From positions 1 through 6,497 of the forward strand of contig QMUK01000066.1 in the NCBI GenBank assembly GCA_003660555.1: a stretch of DNA of 6,497 nt, written 5' to 3'. The DNA is from Thermococci archaeon (GTDB lineage: Archaea; Hadarchaeota; B88-G9). Position 1 is the stretch's first letter. The number at the start of each line of letters is the position of its first letter. Below, in pieces: positions 4,594 through 6,497 of this stretch. Both the position numbers and the translations under genes were made by a program. The notes beneath the pieces are model-generated. The model was given only the letters and a program-made list of their open reading frames with translations, was not told the origin of the DNA and did not search any database.

Positions 4594-6084
4594 TTGCTGA
4601 GGGAACCAAAGAAAGTAGAGGACTTAAATCTACCCAAGGAGTACGTCTCGGATCTAGTGCTCAAGTGGGTTTACTCCCGAGGATACATAAGCTTTAGGGA
4701 CCTCTGTAAGGAGATGTGTATTAGCCTCCACATCTTAGACGAGGTAGTGAGATCTCTCCTGGAGGAATCCCTAGTCGAAGTAGTAGGCAAAGGTCTCCTA
4801 CCAACACTCAGGATAAGGACGACAGCCAAGGGGAGAGAAGAGGCGAAGAGGATCATTTCTAGAGATCCATACATTGGGCCAACTCCAGTTAAATACGAGG
4901 ACTACCTTGAGTTAAGCAGAGAACAGGCCAAGAGGTATCCTCTAGAAATACCAGAGGAAAAAATAGAAGAAGCGTTTTCGGATGTAATAAACCTAGAGGA
5001 GGCTAAATCTGTTCTGATAGAAGCCCTAACTACCGGGATGGGCCTATTCATATATGGCCCTCCAGGGACCGGGAAGACTTACCTGATGAGAAGAGCCTCT
5101 AAGCTCCTTCCACCAGTCGTGATACCTCGAGCGATAGGGATTGGGAGACACGTAGTAAAACTCTTTGATCCAGACTTTCACAGATTAATTAGAGGGAATC
5201 AACCGGAAGATAAGAGATATGTTAAAGTGGAGGCACCTTCTGTCTCATTGGGTACTGAACTGAGATTAGAGGCATTCGAAATGAAGTATGACGAGAGGGA
5301 GAGAGTGATAAAGGCGCCCCCACAGGTCAAGGCACATGGCGGCCTCCTATTGATAGACGATCTAGGAAGACAAAGAGACAAGCCGGAGGACATAATGAAC
5401 AGACTAATAATACCATTAGAGGAGAGGAGAGACTTCTTCGTGATAGGAGGAACACTATACGAATTCCCCACCGATTTCACGGTGATATTGTCCACTAATC
5501 TGAGTATATGGGTAATGGAGACTGCTCACCTCAGGAGAGTGCCTTACTACATCAGCATGCCTTATCCATCGCTGGATGACATGAGACAAGCAATCCTGAT
5601 GTATTCCGCCAAGGAAGGTGAGGAGATCGAGGAAGAGGCCATAGAGGTATTTCTCAGTGTGTACAAAAGCCCAAAAGAAGGGGGATTGGGAGTAAGACCC
5701 GCTTTTTCACATGCAAGGGACCTAATAAGGATAGCCAAGGGAGTGAGGATGAGGGAGGGGCTCGACAGCATAGATGGAAAGGTAATGAGAGAAGCAATCC
5801 TGAGGCACAGCCAAATCATGATAGATTCCTTTAGAACTAAATTGCCTAGGCACAAGATAAGGACTTTATCGGTAGAATTCGAGGACGAAATCAGCAAAGA
5901 GGTGGAAAGAGACATATCTAGCATAAGAGGAGTGATTAGGTCAGTGAGCTTGGGGAAGAAGGTTTACTTAGATACCGTGGCCGAGATAACTACTACAGAG
6001 ATACTGGAAGAGATAAGAAAGTTAGGACTTAAACCAGTAAATCTAGAGATAATAGCTGAACAAAAACACCTTGGATCAAGCTAA
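4594..6084 (+). CDS. AAA+ ATPase with N-terminal winged helix and C-terminal ferredoxin/HMA-like domain
   Basis: From the TTG at 4594 the product has 496 residues. Residues 8-90 form an N-terminal winged helix (LPKEYVSDLVLKWVYSRGYI, then LVEVVGKG) followed by RDPYIGPTPVKYEDYLEL. The AAA+ core has Walker A GPPGTGKT (155-162), a conserved APPQVKAHGGLLLIDDLGRQ block with Walker B D255-D256 (241-260), sensor 1 ILSTNL (298-303), a likely arginine finger in LRRVPY (313-318) and sensor-2 region RPAFSHARDLIR (368-379). I recognise a broad family in bacteria and archaea with this wHTH-'YVGPAPV'-AAA-'IDD(F/L)GRQ' layout; no function is established to my knowledge. Residues 422-490 read as beta-alpha-beta-beta-alpha-beta, like HMA domains but without CxxC. 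No membrane segment is visible, so it is cytoplasmic. The frame extends upstream to an ATG at 4297, but that part is antisense to the neighbouring gene. The stop overlaps the convergent deacetylase stop. Confidence 0.88.
   Translation: MLREPKKVEDLNLPKEYVSDLVLKWVYSRGYISFRDLCKEMCISLHILDEVVRSLLEESLVEVVGKGLLPTLRIRTTAKGREEAKRIISRDPYIGPTPVKYEDYLELSREQAKRYPLEIPEEKIEEAFSDVINLEEAKSVLIEALTTGMGLFIYGPPGTGKTYLMRRASKLLPPVVIPRAIGIGRHVVKLFDPDFHRLIRGNQPEDKRYVKVEAPSVSLGTELRLEAFEMKYDERERVIKAPPQVKAHGGLLLIDDLGRQRDKPEDIMNRLIIPLEERRDFFVIGGTLYEFPTDFTVILSTNLSIWVMETAHLRRVPYYISMPYPSLDDMRQAILMYSAKEGEEIEEEAIEVFLSVYKSPKEGGLGVRPAFSHARDLIRIAKGVRMREGLDSIDGKVMREAILRHSQIMIDSFRTKLPRHKIRTLSVEFEDEISKEVERDISSIRGVIRSVSLGKKVYLDTVAEITTTEILEEIRKLGLKPVNLEIIAEQKHLGSS
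4619..4634 (-). promoter_or_regulatory. Weak TATA-like element for the membrane-wHTH gene
   Basis: On the minus strand TAGATTTAAGTC (about 4621-4632) lies some 54 nt before the TTG at 4571, which predicts a leader of about 27 nt. It falls inside the first codons of the divergent ATPase gene. The match is weak and rests on AT content and spacing. Confidence 0.25.
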
Positions 6085-6497
6085 GGCCCATCCCTAAGTA
6101 TCCATCTAACTTCAAATGCTTCTGCATATTCCACACCCATCTGATATCCTCTAAAGGATGCCAATCCCTTTATTGCCTCTATTCTGAACCTGTGTTTTCT
6201 AATCTGGGATTTATGTGCAGATATAGCCTCTATCTTCCTGCTTATGGATTTGGATATGTCTACGAAGTATTGGGGAGAGAACTCAGTGAGTGTCGAGGGA
6301 GTCTCATATTTCAAGTTCTCCTTCACGTTCTTACAAGCCGCATCCACGGCCATCGACGTCGCGACATGGTCTTGATGCCTATCCCTCCTAGAGGGAGAAT
6401 ACACCCTATCTGGCTCGAATTCCCTCACGATTTCTTCTATTGTGGATATCGCTCTACTCAAGTTTTCCATGACAGATGTGTCTGGAAGATCTCCGAA
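6081..6497 (-). CDS. PIG-L/LmbE family deacetylase, C-terminal part (5' end beyond window)
   Basis: PIG-L family enzymes are Zn-dependent deacetylases acting on GlcNAc-type or other N-acetyl groups in glycolipid, sugar-nucleotide or thiol synthesis. The substrate here cannot be told. The frame is open to the right edge, giving 138 visible C-terminal residues, roughly half to two thirds of a usual member. Visible motifs include FGDLPDTS (1-8), EPDRVYSPSRRDRHQDH (28-44) with the second metal-site H41-Q-D-H44, YFVDIS followed by KIEAISAHKSQ, and YAEAFE (124-129) close to the end. The first zinc motif (xHPDDE) must lie outside the window. The Met at 6470 is internal, because the conserved LPD segment precedes it. 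The stop TAG (6083-6081) overlaps the TAA (6082-6084) of the convergent AAA+ gene. Neighbours give no clue to the substrate. Confidence 0.93.
   Translation of the reverse strand, partial: FGDLPDTSVMENLSRAISTIEEIVREFEPDRVYSPSRRDRHQDHVATSMAVDAACKNVKENLKYETPSTLTEFSPQYFVDISKSISRKIEAISAHKSQIRKHRFRIEAIKGLASFRGYQMGVEYAEAFEVRWILRDGP

Noticed and set aside
4572-4664. Longer membrane-wHTH protein from the ATG at 4664
   Set aside because: It would overlap the ATPase N-terminal codons by about 70 bp and put 31 polar residues before the membrane helix. The TTG has a strong ribosome site. Some doubt remains.
5344-5373. Walker B with DD instead of DE as a catalytic defect in the ATPase
   Set aside because: The IDD(F/L)GRQ wording is, as far as I recall, normal for this AAA+ family, so it is not evidence of inactivity.
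5199-5924. Minus-strand open frames within the ATPase gene
   Set aside because: They are Ser/Leu-rich antisense shadows of conserved AAA+ motifs, with no ribosome site or family match.
1-6497. tRNA, rRNA, CRISPR, insertion sequence or phage module
   Set aside because: No cloverleaf, no regularly spaced direct repeats with spacers, no transposase or inverted terminal repeats were seen. The only repeats are the in-frame protein repeats at the left edge.

Overview
This window reads as a compact piece of an archaeal chromosome. The evidence is a family B DNA polymerase of the archaeal PolB3/Pfu type, a 74-residue archaeal Sm-like protein, an archaeal-style ThiL, Shine-Dalgarno sites matched by TATA-like elements, and heavy use of AGA/AGG arginine and ATA isoleucine codons, as in many thermophiles. 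The polymerase carries the longer spacer before Exo I and the 'MAFDIEVYNP' wording I associate with TACK-lineage (Thermoproteota or Korarchaeota-like) PolB3 enzymes. That placement is from memory, and the lineage cannot be fixed from this sequence alone.

Layout from left to right. (1) 2-691, plus strand: the 3' end of a large protein with acidic DxDxDG-type calcium-binding repeats, then a beta-rich domain and a very basic tail. (2) A hairpin plus T-tract (692-730) separates it from the convergent minus-strand pair polB (1667-3985) and thiL (717-1670). Their stop and start codons overlap as ATGA. (3) A 70-bp divergent promoter region (3986-4055) drives polB to the left and an LSm gene (4056-4280) to the right. 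(4) LSm abuts, stop codon to stop codon, a minus-strand gene for a one-pass membrane protein with a cytoplasmic winged helix (4281-4571). (5) Only 22 bp beyond that gene's start, a plus-strand gene encodes a wHTH-AAA+ ATPase with a ferredoxin/HMA-like C-terminal domain (4594-6084). (6) The AAA+ gene ends overlapping the stop of a minus-strand PIG-L/LmbE deacetylase gene that runs off the right edge (6081-6497).

There is no intergenic stretch longer than about 70 bp, and I see no tRNA, rRNA, CRISPR array, insertion sequence or phage gene. PolB (replication and repair synthesis, with a C-terminal PCNA-binding motif), ThiL (last step of thiamine diphosphate synthesis) and LSm (RNA chaperone) are housekeeping genes. 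The less understood part is the divergent pair at 4281-6084, a membrane-tethered winged helix facing an AAA+ ATPase that carries its own winged helix. If this window holds an undescribed system, that pair is the best candidate, followed by the surface-type repeat protein at the left edge. Three of the seven genes (LSm, the membrane wHTH and the AAA+ ATPase) appear to start with TTG, so ATG-based gene calls would give wrong N-termini here.
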